DNA of 64,000 nt, taken from the NCBI GenBank assembly GCA_045106735.1, contig JBGCEZ010000004.1, forward strand, positions 47,259-111,258, written 5' to 3'. Shown one piece after another: positions 17,649-29,160 of the stretch. The number at the start of each line of letters is the position of its first letter. The stretch's first letter is position 1. Under the pieces are notes generated by a model. It made no database searches. It worked only from the letters and a program-made list of their open reading frames with translations, and had not been told where the DNA came from. The translations under genes were made by a program, and so were the position numbers. The DNA comes from JBGCEZ01 sp045106735. Its GTDB lineage: Bacteria; Planctomycetota; Phycisphaerae; Phycisphaerales; SM1A02.

Positions 17649-18797
17649 ATGCATCAGTCGTCGCCCCCCGTCTCATCCGCGGTCTCGTCCACGGTCTCGT
17701 CCACGCCCGAGCCGGCCGCCGCGCGCGTCATGCCGTCCACGGCCGTCCTGGCCGCGGCGATGACCTCCGCGGTGCTCGCCGCGTCACCGGTCGCCCTCGC
17801 TGGGCCCGCCGACACGTGGACCCTTGGCCTCGACGAGAAGGCCAGCTCGGCGACGACGTCGACCGCCCTCACCGCCGATCTGGCCGGATTCCTGATTGGC
17901 GACTTCGACGAAGAAACCAATCCCGACGGCACGCTGACCCGGCCGGGCATCTTCGGTGGATCGGGCAACCAGCCGGTCGACCTGTCCGTGGGCGTGGGCG
18001 TCAACGGCGGATCGTCGGCCGATCTCGGCGGCGAGTTCATGATGTCGGTCAGTGACGCTGGCGTGATCTCCCTGGAGGGGGTCGAACTCGATCTGCTCGG
18101 CGGCGCGCCTGCGGTGTTGCCGCTCGAGTTGGACCTGCTCTTCCAGGTCTTCCGCACGTTCAATCCGGACTCGCTGTTTCCCGGCGGCATCCCGATCACG
18201 TTGCCCTTCGGCGATGCCACTTTGGAAACGCTGCTGGCGAGCCAGGGCGCGCCGGCCATCGGCACGCTCACCGAAACGCCTGACGCCGGCGTCTTTGACG
18301 TCGCGATCGTGGTGCCGTTGGTGCTGGTCGGCGAAGTCACGGTGCTCGGCACGCCGGTGCCCTTGCCGCCGACGTTGCTGCCCATCCCGCTCACCGGCAC
18401 GCTGACCCTGGACGGGCCCGAAGCGCGGCTGAACGTCGCCGCGACCCTGGACGTGAACGAGGTCGACGAAGGTCCCTTCAAGGGCGTGGGGCTCACGGAT
18501 CTGCCGTTCGCGCTGCCGACGGTCTTGCCGCCGGGTTCCACCGCCAATGTGCTCATCTCCGCCGACTTGCAGGAGGTCGGGCTGGCCCAGTCGGTCAGCC
18601 TCGCCTTGGTCGCGACGGGGACGCTCGATCCGGGCGTCCTGGGCGACGTGACGGGCGACGGACTCGTCGACTTTGCCGACCTGCTTGCGGTGCTCGCAAA
18701 CTTCGGCGCCTGCGAAGGCTGCCCGGAGGACATCGACGGGAGCGGGGCGGTCGACTTCGGCGACGTGCTGACGGTGCTGGGCAACTGGACCGGCTGA
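17649..18797 (+). CDS. Secreted protein with C-terminal dockerin-like repeats
   Basis: 382 residues from an ATG at 17649 with a strong GGAGGA about 8 bases upstream. A Ser/Thr/Pro-rich N-terminus of about 30 residues precedes a signal peptide (MPSTAVLAAAMTSAVLAASPVALAG). The middle (about 60-330) is beta-rich with no cysteines and matches no family I recognise; it may be a PEP-like or lipid-associated surface domain. The C-terminus has two EF-hand-like dockerin motifs, DVTGDGLVDFADLLAVLANFG and DIDGSGAVDFGDVLTVLGNW, with Cys pairs between them. This arrangement is common in exported proteins of Phycisphaerae. Stand-alone gene. Confidence 0.82.
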   Translation: MHQSSPPVSSAVSSTVSSTPEPAAARVMPSTAVLAAAMTSAVLAASPVALAGPADTWTLGLDEKASSATTSTALTADLAGFLIGDFDEETNPDGTLTRPGIFGGSGNQPVDLSVGVGVNGGSSADLGGEFMMSVSDAGVISLEGVELDLLGGAPAVLPLELDLLFQVFRTFNPDSLFPGGIPITLPFGDATLETLLASQGAPAIGTLTETPDAGVFDVAIVVPLVLVGEVTVLGTPVPLPPTLLPIPLTGTLTLDGPEARLNVAATLDVNEVDEGPFKGVGLTDLPFALPTVLPPGSTANVLISADLQEVGLAQSVSLALVATGTLDPGVLGDVTGDGLVDFADLLAVLANFGACEGCPEDIDGSGAVDFGDVLTVLGNWTG

Positions 18798-18945
18798 CGG
18801 TCGCGCGGAACGTGCGGCGTTCCGCGTTCGCGGCCCTCGCCGGGCTTGAGCCGGCGGGGCGGGGCGGCTACGGTCCGGCGGTGAAACATCATTCGGTCGG
18901 ATTGCCGGCCGCGGGTGTTGACGTCGCCCTTCTGGAGCTCGCTTG

Positions 18946-21545
<2,600 letters not shown>

Positions 21546-21549
<4 letters not shown>

Positions 21550-22838
21550 ATGGGGCGCGGCACCTGCAGACCGAACGCCTGGAGCTGCGGCGGATCACGC
21601 CGCGAGACGGGCCGTGGTTGGTCGAGCTCGACGCGGATCCGCGGGTGCGGCGGTACGTCGGGGCATATCCGCCCAAGTCGCTGGCCGAGGTCGAGGCCGG
21701 ACCGCTGGCCCGGCTGGTGGGCTGGCACGAACGCTCGGACGAACTGGGATTCTGGAAGGTCGTGCCGCGTGGCCCCGGTGCCGATGCGGCGACCGGGCTG
21801 GGTTGGGTGCACTTCCGCCCGTGCGCGTGGGCCGATGATCCGTTCGACCCGGCCCTTGAGCAGGTGCAGGAACTCGGTTGGCGGTTCATGCCGGGGGCCT
21901 GGGGGCGCGGGTACGCGACCGAGGCGATGGTCGCCCTGGCCGACCGGGCGATCCGTCAGCTTGGCGTCCCACGGCTGTGCGCGTGTGCGGAACCGGACAA
22001 CGACGCGTCGATTCGGGTGATGGAACGGATGGGAATGCGCTTCGAGCGTCAGCTCGTGCATCCGGCCGGCGGAGACTGCGTGCTCTACGGGGTGGACGCG
22101 CCGGCTTGGAAGGCGTGGCGAGCGAGCGGTGCGGTCGGTGTGGCCGGCGTGGCCGGCGTGGTCGGAGCGGTCGGAGCGGTCGGTGCCGCAGAAGCCGTCG
22201 GCGGAGCAGAAGTCCCAGAGCGGACGCCACTTCGCGTGCGATGTGAGCGCACACCGGATGGCGTGGGTCGTGGCCGTCCGGTCGGGGACGCAGCGGTTGC
22301 CGGCGTGCGATGGCGGGCAGTCCTTGCCGAGGCGGGAACTGCCGGCCCGGGAGGGATCCCGTCGGGAGGTTCGTCGCGCCGCAACGGCGAGCGTGATGTC
22401 GGCTCTGCGCTCGCGCGGACGGTGCGGGCCGGCGACGTCACGGGCACGCTGATTCAATCCATCGAGATCGCGGCGGATGTTCGAGGGCGCTGTGCCGGGG
22501 CCCGGCTCGTTCGTGCAATCTTGGGCGACGCGCACGCCATCGGGCACCGGTTCGCCCTCGTCCCGGGCCAGGGCGCTTGGTGGCGTCGCTTCGGATTCGT
22601 CGCCGCCGGCGCGCGTGGGATCGGTGTGGACCGGTCCCTTGCGGCGCCCGTCCCGTTTTTCGCTCCGTTTCCCGCGTCGGCGTCAACACGTCCATCGGCC
22701 GATGGGGGCCCGTCCCGCGGCACTGGCGCCGGTGCCCATTCCGTCGCCCGCTCAGCGGACGATCAGTGGCTCGTCCGCCCGCTCGAGGGGGCAACATTGC
22801 CGCCGCCGGGGACGCACATCGTGGCCAGCGCGTCCTGA
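21546..22838 (+). CDS. GNAT acetyltransferase with a second, degenerate GNAT-like domain
   Basis: 430 residues, coupled to the HerA-like gene. Residues 1-185 are a RimJ/RimL-type N-acetyltransferase: LQTERLELRRITPRD at the start, GYATEAMVALADRAI at the acetyl-CoA loop and PDNDASIRVMERMGMRFE near the end. A linker (about 195-220, Val/Gly/Ala from a 9-bp repeat) follows. Residues about 300-350 again look like a GNAT core (SIEIAADVRGRCAGARLV, then WWRRFGFVAAG), but with a Cys in the acetyl-CoA loop. The C-terminal 80 residues are low-complexity. The start of the second domain is weakly conserved, so it may be decayed. Confidence 0.75.
22132..22186 (+). repeat. 9-bp tandem repeat encoding a Val-Gly-Ala linker
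   Basis: About six in-frame units of the type gtggccggc/gcggtcgga lie between the two GNAT-like domains. Confidence 0.75.
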
Positions 22839-22858
22839 CCGCACCCGCACCCGCATAC

Positions 22859-22886
22859 ACCCGCACCCGCCGAGCGACGTGCGGGT
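22859..22886. other. Hairpin between convergent genes
   Basis: ACCCGCAC-N12-GTGCGGGT lies between the stops of the GNAT and DUF3465 genes. It is a possible two-way terminator, without a T-tract. Confidence 0.35.
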
Positions 22887-22896
22887 TCGCGACCGC

Positions 22897-23643
22897 TTAC
22901 TGATACCGCTTCCCGCCGACCTCAATCCAGCCGCCAGGCTTGCGCGGATTGCGGTTGGGGTTGTGGTGCGTCCAGTGGACGACGCCGCCGCGATCGTTGT
23001 ATTCGTACTCGCCACGGAAACGGACGGTGTCGCCCTCGGCCACGGGCACGCGCGGTGCGAGATCGATGTTGTGCGAGATGAGCACGGTGAGGTTGTTCGG
23101 CAATCGCACCAGAAACTTCTGGTGCTTCGAGCCCTCGAGGTCATCGGCCAACAGGCGGGTCACCCGGCCGGCGGCCGAGGCGACAAAGACGTCGGACTGC
23201 TTGCGACTCACCGACTGCTGGATCAGCTCATTGCCCGCGCGGTCGTCGGCCGTGATCTCGGTCGACCGGCCGACGGTCGTGACGCCCCGCGTGCCGCCAT
23301 CGATGCGTCCGCCGGCTCCGGCGCCACCGCCGGTCCCGCTGCGACGCACACCGCCGCCCGGCGTGCTGCCGCCAGAGCGAGGGGCTGATGCGGACCCGCG
23401 ATCGTCTCGCGGCGTCCTCGGGGCGCTCGGTGCACTGGTCGAGGGGGTCCGGGTCGGGGTCGCGGCGTCATCGCCACGGGCGACCTCGGCGCTCTCGTCG
23501 GCCGGTCCGTTCGCTCCGTCCTCGCCGGCGGACGGCAGGATGCCGAAGTGCCGCAGCACCAGTACGGCGATGACCGCAACGATGATGGTGCCGATGGACG
23601 CGGCGCTCTTCTTGCCGCCGGACTTCTTGGATGCGTTCGACAC
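22897..23643 (-). CDS. Membrane-anchored DUF3465 protein
   Basis: 248 residues from a GTG at 23643 with CGAGG about 6 bases upstream; the longer open frame lacks such a site. One N-terminal membrane segment (about 15-35, SIGTIIVAVIAVLVLRHFGIL) is followed by a long Gly/Ser/Pro/Asp linker (to about 135). The C-terminal ~105 residues match DUF3465 closely: GRVTRLLADDLEGSKHQKF, VLISHNIDLAPRVPVAEGD, FRGEYEYNDRGGVVHWTHH, GGWIEVGGKRYQ. That domain is a small beta-barrel of unknown function, usually found in exported proteins. Orientation implies it faces outside. Convergent with the GNAT gene. Confidence 0.85.
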   Translation of the reverse strand: MSNASKKSGGKKSAASIGTIIVAVIAVLVLRHFGILPSAGEDGANGPADESAEVARGDDAATPTRTPSTSAPSAPRTPRDDRGSASAPRSGGSTPGGGVRRSGTGGGAGAGGRIDGGTRGVTTVGRSTEITADDRAGNELIQQSVSRKQSDVFVASAAGRVTRLLADDLEGSKHQKFLVRLPNNLTVLISHNIDLAPRVPVAEGDTVRFRGEYEYNDRGGVVHWTHHNPNRNPRKPGGWIEVGGKRYQ

Positions 23644-23951
23644 GGGATACCTCGGGGTGCGGGAGAATGGGCGGCAGGCAATCGGCAGGCAGTCGGCAGG
23701 CCGGTGGAGTCTGGACGGGAGAGGGGCCAACGTATCGACCCCGGGGGCTCCAAGTCTTGCCGATCCGAAGTCTTCAGGCAAGGTGACGCGGGCGTGTGGT
23801 CGCCGGAACGGCATCCCGTCCCGAAATATCCGTCCTCTGGCCGAGACAATTGACCTTGCTCCGTGCAGCGCCCATCATCCTTGGACCCCGTGTCGCCTGT
23901 CCGCGGCCGGGCAGTGCCGTGCGGCCATTCTCTTCTGGGGTCGAATCCATC
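23644..23951. other. Intergenic, divergent promoter region
   Basis: 308 bases between the divergent DUF3465 and DUF2007 genes. Apart from the plus-strand promoter candidate listed separately, I see a degenerate run of gcaggcaatcggcaggcagtcggcag (about 23674-23701) and no coding frame. Confidence 0.5.
23850..23878 (+). promoter_or_regulatory. Candidate sigma-70 promoter for the DUF2007 gene
   Basis: TTGACC (23850-23855) is followed by a 17-base spacer and CATCAT (23873-23878), matching 5/6 and 4/6 of the consensus hexamers. The ATG is 73 bases further on. Pattern match only. Confidence 0.4.
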
Positions 23952-24278
23952 ATGCCAACCACTCCCGACCAGCCCGTCGCCGTGTTCTACGCCTCCAGCG
24001 AGTGGCAGGCCAACCTCGTCGCGTCCCGATTGGACGCTTCGGGCATCGCCGCGCAGGTCGCTGGCGGTATCACCGGTGGGTACCGGGCCGAAGCGCCCGG
24101 ATCGGTGCAGGTGATGGTCCGGGCGGAGGACAAGGCGCGGGCCGAGGAAATCCTCTCCATGCCGCCGGGGGCGGAGTTCGACGACGAAGCGGGGGACGAC
24201 GACGGGGGGGATGACGAACCGGAGGCGGGTGGCGACGGCGATCCTGTTTCGCCTGCCGCTCGCCACTCGGACGCGTGA
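23952..24278 (+). CDS. DUF2007-type small protein
   Basis: 108 residues. The first ~70 match the DUF2007 (putative signal-transducing protein) fold: PVAVFYASSEWQANLVASRL, GIAAQVAGG, then SVQVMVRAEDKARAEEIL. The rest is an acidic Asp/Glu/Gly tail. Small cytoplasmic proteins of this family have no assigned reaction; some occur as domains in larger proteins. The ATG at 23952 is the first in a plausible position. The gene lies ahead of the hydrolase gene on the same strand, 110 bases apart, and could be co-transcribed. Confidence 0.75.
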   Translation: MPTTPDQPVAVFYASSEWQANLVASRLDASGIAAQVAGGITGGYRAEAPGSVQVMVRAEDKARAEEILSMPPGAEFDDEAGDDDGGDDEPEAGGDGDPVSPAARHSDA

Positions 24279-24388
24279 TCGCTTCGTTGTCCGCCTGAAA
24301 TCACGCCGGGCCGGTTCGGAACCGTGCAGTGGGTCGCCGCGAATCAACGTGTGTCGCACGTCGCGATGGCCACGCACGGAGTCGACCG

Positions 24389-25315
24389 ATGTGCAGAGCG
24401 CTGGCCGGAACGCTGGTCCGAACGCTGGTTCAATGGCCGCTTCGCGGATTGCGCCGGAGATGGGCATCGTGCCTTCGGATCGGCGTGCTTGCGATCGCCG
24501 GCGGCTTGGGTGTGGCGCACGCGATCGACGCGATGTCGGTCAGCCCCGCCAGTTCATTCGTGGACGTCGCGCCGGGGCAGTCGGTCGGGTGGATGGAATC
24601 ATCGGGCGGCCAGGCGGGCGATCGATCGGTCGTGTTGGTCCACGGCTCGCCGGCCCACGCGGGCAGTTGGAATGCGATCTTGGATGACGCGAAGTCGATT
24701 CGCGCTGGGCGCATTGTGGCCATGGATCGTCCGGGATTCGGGTCAGCGACCGCGCCGTCGTCCGGCGCCCTCGCCGATCATGTCGCCGCGATTCGCGCGG
24801 TCATCGCCGCCGCCGGGCTCGAGCGGCCCGTACTCGTCGGTCACAGCTATGGCGGGCCCGTGGTGCTGCGGGCGGCGGTGGAACTTGGCGACGAGATCGG
24901 TGGGATCGTGATCTTGGCCGGAGGATGCGATCCCGCGATGGACGATCCGAAGTGGCTGCGGCGCGGCGTCGATCGCCTCGGCCCGATCTTGCCGGCGTCC
25001 TGGGCCAACTCCAACCGAGAGCTGCTGGCCATGAATCGCGAGAACCACCGGATGCAGGCACGGCTCGCGGACGTGCGCTGCCCGGTGGGGATCGTGCACG
25101 GCACGTGGGATCCGGTCTGTCCGCATGACGCCACGGTTGCGTACTTGGAATCGCAGCTGACGAGTGCGCGGTGGATCGAAACGCGGTCACTGCCGCGGCA
25201 CGGGCACAATGTGCACATGAGTGCCCCGGGCGACGCGATTGCGTTGGTCAATCGGATGCTGGCTGAGCTTGACCGCGGCTCCCATGGCGGCGTCGAGTCC
25301 GTCGACGTCCAGTGA
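24389..25315 (+). CDS. Alpha/beta hydrolase, membrane-anchored or exported
   Basis: 308 residues from an ATG at 24389 with GGAG about 8 bases upstream. A basic N-terminus and hydrophobic stretch (ASCLRIGVLAIAGGLGVAHA, about residues 26-45) suggest a signal or anchor. The hydrolase core has the oxyanion block VVLVHGSPAHAGSW, the nucleophile elbow GHSYGG (S153), the acid in GIVHGTWDPVCP and the His in HGHNVHM. This is a complete catalytic triad, so it is probably an active esterase-like enzyme. The substrate is not predictable. Confidence 0.88.
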   Translation: MCRALAGTLVRTLVQWPLRGLRRRWASCLRIGVLAIAGGLGVAHAIDAMSVSPASSFVDVAPGQSVGWMESSGGQAGDRSVVLVHGSPAHAGSWNAILDDAKSIRAGRIVAMDRPGFGSATAPSSGALADHVAAIRAVIAAAGLERPVLVGHSYGGPVVLRAAVELGDEIGGIVILAGGCDPAMDDPKWLRRGVDRLGPILPASWANSNRELLAMNRENHRMQARLADVRCPVGIVHGTWDPVCPHDATVAYLESQLTSARWIETRSLPRHGHNVHMSAPGDAIALVNRMLAELDRGSHGGVESVDVQ

Positions 25316-25443
25316 CGATCGAGGCGCGGCCGAGCATGGCAGCGTCAGCCGAGGCCAGCCGACGACAGCCGACGACAGCCGGTTCCGCGACGAGAACGAG
25401 TCGAGCGTCGTCGGTGTTGAGATCGCCCACCCGGGTCGCCCCG

Positions 25444-27177
25444 TCAACCCGCGTGCAGTACGTCCCACGACACGCCGAACCGGGCCAAGAACTTGCGCAG
25501 CCGATCGGCGTCGTTGGTCGACGCTCGCCGGGTCCGCGAGACGGCGAAGAGCGTCCGGCCGGCTTCGGACAGACTGCGCGCCCGCCGGCACGTTCGCACC
25601 GCGAGCAGCAACCCGGCGTGGTCGAATGGGTCGATCTCGGCGATCTGATCGGGGCTCAGGACGCCATTCAGTTCCGCGGTGAGTTGTGTGGCCAGGCCCG
25701 CAACGTCGCCGGCGTGGGCCGACGTGCCGGCCGCGTGCCCGCCTGAGCTGCCCGCCCAGCCCGCTTGCAATCGGCCGATTTCTTCGTCGACGGTCTCGGC
25801 CGTGATGCGCCCGCCCGGGGCCAACGTGGCCATGCGCCGGACGGCCGCTCCCAGATCGCGGAAGTTCCCCGTCCACGCCGCATCGGGCGCGGTGGCGAAA
25901 CGGAGGAAGCGGTCGCGGGCCGCGCTGGCGAAACGCACCTGCTTTCCCTGATCCTTGGCGAATCGCTCGAGTTCGAACGCGAGATTCGGTTCGATGTCTT
26001 CGGGGCGGTCGCGCAAGGCCGGAAGCTCGAACGTCCAGAGGTTGATGCGGGCGAGCAGGTCTTCGCGGAACCGGCCGTTTCGCACCGCTTCGCCGAGGTC
26101 GCGGTTCGTGCCGGCGATGAGCTGGAAATCGCTGGTGACTTCGGTGTCCGCCCCGATCGGGAGGAAGCGTCCGTCTTCGACCGCCCGCAGCAGCATCGCC
26201 TGTTCGTCGAGGCCAAGTTCGCCAATCTCGTCCAGGAAAAGCATGCCGCCATCGGCTTGGCGAAGCAGGCCCGCGCGTTCACCCGACGCCCCGGTGAACG
26301 AGCCGGCGGTGTGTCCGAACAGCGTGCTCATGGCCATGTCGCCGCGCAGCGTGGCACAGTTCACTTCCACGAGGTCGCCGTCCACCAGCCGCTTGGCCCG
26401 GCGCAAGTCGTGGATCCGCCCGGCGAGGCGCGACTTGCCCGCGCCGGTCGGCCCGGTGATGAGCATGGCGTCGGTCGTTCTCCCGGCGACAAACTCGATC
26501 CGTTCGATGAGGCGGTTGAACGTGGCGTTGCGCGTGTCGATGCCGCTCTTGAGGCTGGTGACGGCGTCGGCGTGCTCGCGCTCAAAGCGGGCCGCGAGTT
26601 CGTCGTACGCGGCCAGATCGAGGTCGATGATGCGGTACTGCCCGGCGGTGGGGCCGCCCGCGCGCGGCGGTCCGGTCTGGATCAATTGGCCGGGGAAGGC
26701 CCGGGACTCGGTCATCAAGAACATGCAGATCTGCATGACGTGCGTACCGGTCGTGATGTGGAACAGCAGTTCTTCGCGCTCGGGGTCGAGAGCGCCGGTG
26801 CCGGCGAACTCGGTCAGGGCGGTATAGACCGCGGCCAGATCCCACGGATCTTCGATGGACAGGTGGACCGGCTCGATCGTCGTCTCGGGACTGACGGCCT
26901 GGATGTCGCTGGCCAGCGTCCGCACGAGGGCGTCGGAGCGGCCGAGGTGCAGGAGGACGAGGCGGTCGACGATCAGGTCGTCGTGCTGGGCCAAGGACAC
27001 CGTCGGTCGCCAGCGTGACCAGCGGTCCTGTCTGCCGGCCCGGTCGAGCTTGGTCCCGAGGAATCCGACCACCGTGACCGGGCGGGCGGAGCCTCCGGCG
27101 AGGGCGTCCGGCGATCTCGGCACGCGGGTCGGTGGCGGGGCGGGGTCAAGCTCGAAGGAAGCGTCGCGGGCGTTCAT
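25444..27177 (-). CDS. rtcR: RtcR, sigma-54 activator of the RNA-repair operon
   Basis: 577 residues from an ATG at 27177 (GGAT 7 bases upstream); an in-frame ATG two codons earlier is possible. The N-terminal domain (about 35-190) is the RtcR-type CARF-like sensor: VVGFLGTKLDRAG, WRPTVSLAQHDDLIVDRLVLL, LLFHITTGTHVMQICMFLM, YRIIDLDLAAYDELAARF. The AAA+ domain follows, with Walker A GPTGAGKS, the sigma-54 contact loop as GSFTGA (consensus GAFTGA) and Walker B GGMLFLDEIGEL. The C-terminus carries a DNA-binding region (SEAGRTLFAVSR). In E. coli RtcR responds to RNA end damage and activates rtcBA; the divergent arrangement here supports the same role. Confidence 0.94.
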   Translation of the reverse strand: MNARDASFELDPAPPPTRVPRSPDALAGGSARPVTVVGFLGTKLDRAGRQDRWSRWRPTVSLAQHDDLIVDRLVLLHLGRSDALVRTLASDIQAVSPETTIEPVHLSIEDPWDLAAVYTALTEFAGTGALDPEREELLFHITTGTHVMQICMFLMTESRAFPGQLIQTGPPRAGGPTAGQYRIIDLDLAAYDELAARFEREHADAVTSLKSGIDTRNATFNRLIERIEFVAGRTTDAMLITGPTGAGKSRLAGRIHDLRRAKRLVDGDLVEVNCATLRGDMAMSTLFGHTAGSFTGASGERAGLLRQADGGMLFLDEIGELGLDEQAMLLRAVEDGRFLPIGADTEVTSDFQLIAGTNRDLGEAVRNGRFREDLLARINLWTFELPALRDRPEDIEPNLAFELERFAKDQGKQVRFASAARDRFLRFATAPDAAWTGNFRDLGAAVRRMATLAPGGRITAETVDEEIGRLQAGWAGSSGGHAAGTSAHAGDVAGLATQLTAELNGVLSPDQIAEIDPFDHAGLLLAVRTCRRARSLSEAGRTLFAVSRTRRASTNDADRLRKFLARFGVSWDVLHAG

Positions 27178-27203
27178 CGGCATTATCCGTGGAGATCAGA
27201 AGC

Positions 27204-27248
27204 GATACGAGTGTATCAGTCCGAGTGGCGATGGCTTGGCGATCGCCA
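27204..27248. promoter_or_regulatory. Two palindromes, candidate RtcR binding sites
   Basis: GATAC-GAGT-GTATC (27204-27217) and the perfect palindrome TGGCGATCGCCA (27237-27248). They lie about 90-130 bases upstream of the sigma-54 promoter, the usual distance for an upstream activator site, and just upstream of the rtcR start. The assignment to RtcR is inferred from position. Confidence 0.45.
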
Positions 27249-27335
27249 GCCGGACGGTCGTGGCGGCTTCGAAAAAAGCGGCCATACGGGGCCGTGAGGG
27301 CGGATGTGCACAAGTTTCGCCCCGGCCAACTCCAG

Positions 27336-27352
27336 TTGGCACGCAGCCTGCA
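27336..27352 (+). promoter_or_regulatory. Sigma-54 promoter of rtcBA
   Basis: TTGGCACGCAGCCTGCA fits the -24/-12 consensus TTGGCACGNNNNTTGCA: GG at 27338-27339, exactly ten bases, then GC at 27350-27351. One consensus position differs (C for T). It lies upstream of rtcB and next to a sigma-54 activator gene, which makes it convincing. Transcription should start near 27363. Confidence 0.85.
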
Positions 27353-27534
27353 ATGAACCCCTCCGGATCGCACGGTCCTGGGTCCACGCCTTGCCGGGAG
27401 GTGGATTGGGGCCGAGCACGATTCCGGCGGACGGAATGGGGCCCCTGGCATTCGGGCTGGGGCCCCCGGCGACCGATCGCCGCCAACGAACCGATTCCGC
27501 CCGAATCTCCGGGCGTTCCGCGAGGATGCTTCCC

Positions 27535-29160
27535 ATGAGCCAGTCCACCCGCCGTTCCGAAGTCGCGACCGACATTGCCGTCGACACCGCCGCTGCCGCC
27601 ACTGCCGCCGCTGCCGAAGCAGCGGCCTCCACCCCCCGCGACACCGCCGCCCCCGCCGTCATCGCCAGCGACTCCGCGTCGCCCTTCGTCCCGACCGGCC
27701 CAGCGTCGGCCATCCTGCCGCGTCCCGACAACGGCGTGCCGGTGAAGGTCTTCGGAACGCCGGCCATTCGCGGCGGGCTGGACGCCGGCTGCCTGCGGCA
27801 GGCCCTGAACTGTGCGATGGCCCCGGGCATCTCGCAGGTCGTCCTGAACCCCGACGCCCACGTGGGCTACGGCGCCCCGATCGGATGCGTGATGTCGAGT
27901 CCCTCGCACATCTACCCCGGACCGATCGGCGTCGACATCAAGTGTTCGATGAGCCTGCTTGCCCTGGACCTCGATGAGGACGCCATCGCTGACCCGCGGG
28001 TTCGCCGCGAGCTCATCAAGGCAATCTGTCGCCGGACGCCGACCGGAACCGGCCGGCAGCGCCGCAAGGTTGAACCTGGCCGCACGGTGGGCCCGGAGCT
28101 CGGCCGGCAGGCGGTCACCGAAGGCGCGTCGGCCGGCGTCTGCGCGGCCCTCGGCGTCCCGGAAGCGTGGGCCGAGCGGTGCGAAGACGCGCAGCACTTT
28201 GCCGCCGACGGCAGCGTCGACGGGTTGCGCGAGCGGCTCGACGTCCTGATGCAGGACAAGCGGTTCGCCGAACGATTCCCGGGCAAGATCCGGCAGTTCG
28301 GGACCTACGGCGGTGGCAACCACTTCGGCGAGTGCGAAGTGGTGCGCGTGCACGATTCGGATCGGGCCCGCACGTTGGCCGATGCGTTTGGTCTGCGCGA
28401 GGGCGGCGTGGCGTTCCTCAGTCACTGCGGTTCGCGTGGCCTCGGCAACGATCTGGCCACCGGGCAGTTCCGGGCGCTCAAGGCCCACTTCGATCGCTGG
28501 GGCATCCCGCTCCCGGGCGGCGACCGGCACATGGTCCACGCCCCGCTTGGATCGCCGGAGGCCGATGCGTACATCGCCGACATGTCGATCGGGGCGAACT
28601 TCGCCACGGTCAACCACATGGTCATCAACGCCTTGGTGCTCGAAGCGTTTCAGGAGGTCCTGCCCGGAACCACGGGCGAACTGGTGTACCTGATCAGCCA
28701 CAACATCGCCCGGCCGGAGATCGTTGGCGGCCGGCTCGAGTGGGTGCACCGCAAGGGGGCCACGCGGGCCTTCCCGGCCGGTCACCCGGGACTGCGGGGG
28801 ACGCCGTTCGCCGACACCGGTCACCCGATTCTGCTGCCGGGCGATCCGCAGGCGGGATCGGCGGTCATGGTGGCCGACGCCGGGGCCGTCGAATCGTGCT
28901 ACAGCGTCAACCACGGCGCCGGCCGCACGATGAGTCGCACCGCGGCCAAGAAGGCGCTCGATCAGCAGGCCGTGGACGCATCGTTCGCGGCCAAGGACAT
29001 TCTGACCAATTCGCGGCAGTACCCCCTGGACGAAGCGCCGGCCGCGTACAAGGACTTCGAGGAAGTCTTGCGGTCGGTCAAGGAAGCCGGGCTCGCCTCG
29101 GAAGTTGCCCGGCTCGACGCCCGGTTCGTGATCAAGGACGGAGACAAGGCCGATGACTGA
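27535..29160 (+). CDS. rtcB: RNA ligase RtcB (3'-phosphate/5'-OH splicing ligase)
   Basis: 541 residues from an ATG at 27535 with GAGG about 10 bases upstream. The first ~50 residues are an Ala/Thr-rich extension absent from typical RtcB proteins. The core carries the family motifs: NPDAHVGYGAPIGCVM, GPIGVDIKCSM (metal-binding Cys137), GTYGGGNHFGE, SHCGSRGLG and SVNHGAGRTMSR, where His460 matches the guanylated His. The enzyme joins RNA 2',3'-cyclic phosphate or 3'-phosphate ends to 5'-OH ends using GTP and Mn2+. It overlaps rtcA by eight bases, so the two are translated together. Confidence 0.95.
   Translation: MSQSTRRSEVATDIAVDTAAAATAAAAEAAASTPRDTAAPAVIASDSASPFVPTGPASAILPRPDNGVPVKVFGTPAIRGGLDAGCLRQALNCAMAPGISQVVLNPDAHVGYGAPIGCVMSSPSHIYPGPIGVDIKCSMSLLALDLDEDAIADPRVRRELIKAICRRTPTGTGRQRRKVEPGRTVGPELGRQAVTEGASAGVCAALGVPEAWAERCEDAQHFAADGSVDGLRERLDVLMQDKRFAERFPGKIRQFGTYGGGNHFGECEVVRVHDSDRARTLADAFGLREGGVAFLSHCGSRGLGNDLATGQFRALKAHFDRWGIPLPGGDRHMVHAPLGSPEADAYIADMSIGANFATVNHMVINALVLEAFQEVLPGTTGELVYLISHNIARPEIVGGRLEWVHRKGATRAFPAGHPGLRGTPFADTGHPILLPGDPQAGSAVMVADAGAVESCYSVNHGAGRTMSRTAAKKALDQQAVDASFAAKDILTNSRQYPLDEAPAAYKDFEEVLRSVKEAGLASEVARLDARFVIKDGDKADD

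Larger units (their letters stand above)
27178..27534. other. rtcR-rtcB divergent control region
   Basis: 357 bases holding two palindromes near the rtcR side, a sigma-54 promoter in the middle and a GC-rich leader of about 170 bases before rtcB. I see no small gene in the leader. It contains runs such as ggggcccc that can form hairpins. Confidence 0.6.

Noticed and set aside
15463..17676. A 737-codon minus-strand frame crossing msrBA and the hairpin-rich region
   Set aside because: It mostly mirrors msrBA. One part (near 17150-17400) reads less biased and was considered as a gene remnant, but no start, ribosome binding site or family supports it.
23930..23960. A ggggtcgaatcc stretch considered as a tRNA T-loop
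   Set aside because: No acceptor or anticodon stem can be built around it, and it lies in the leader of the DUF2007 gene.
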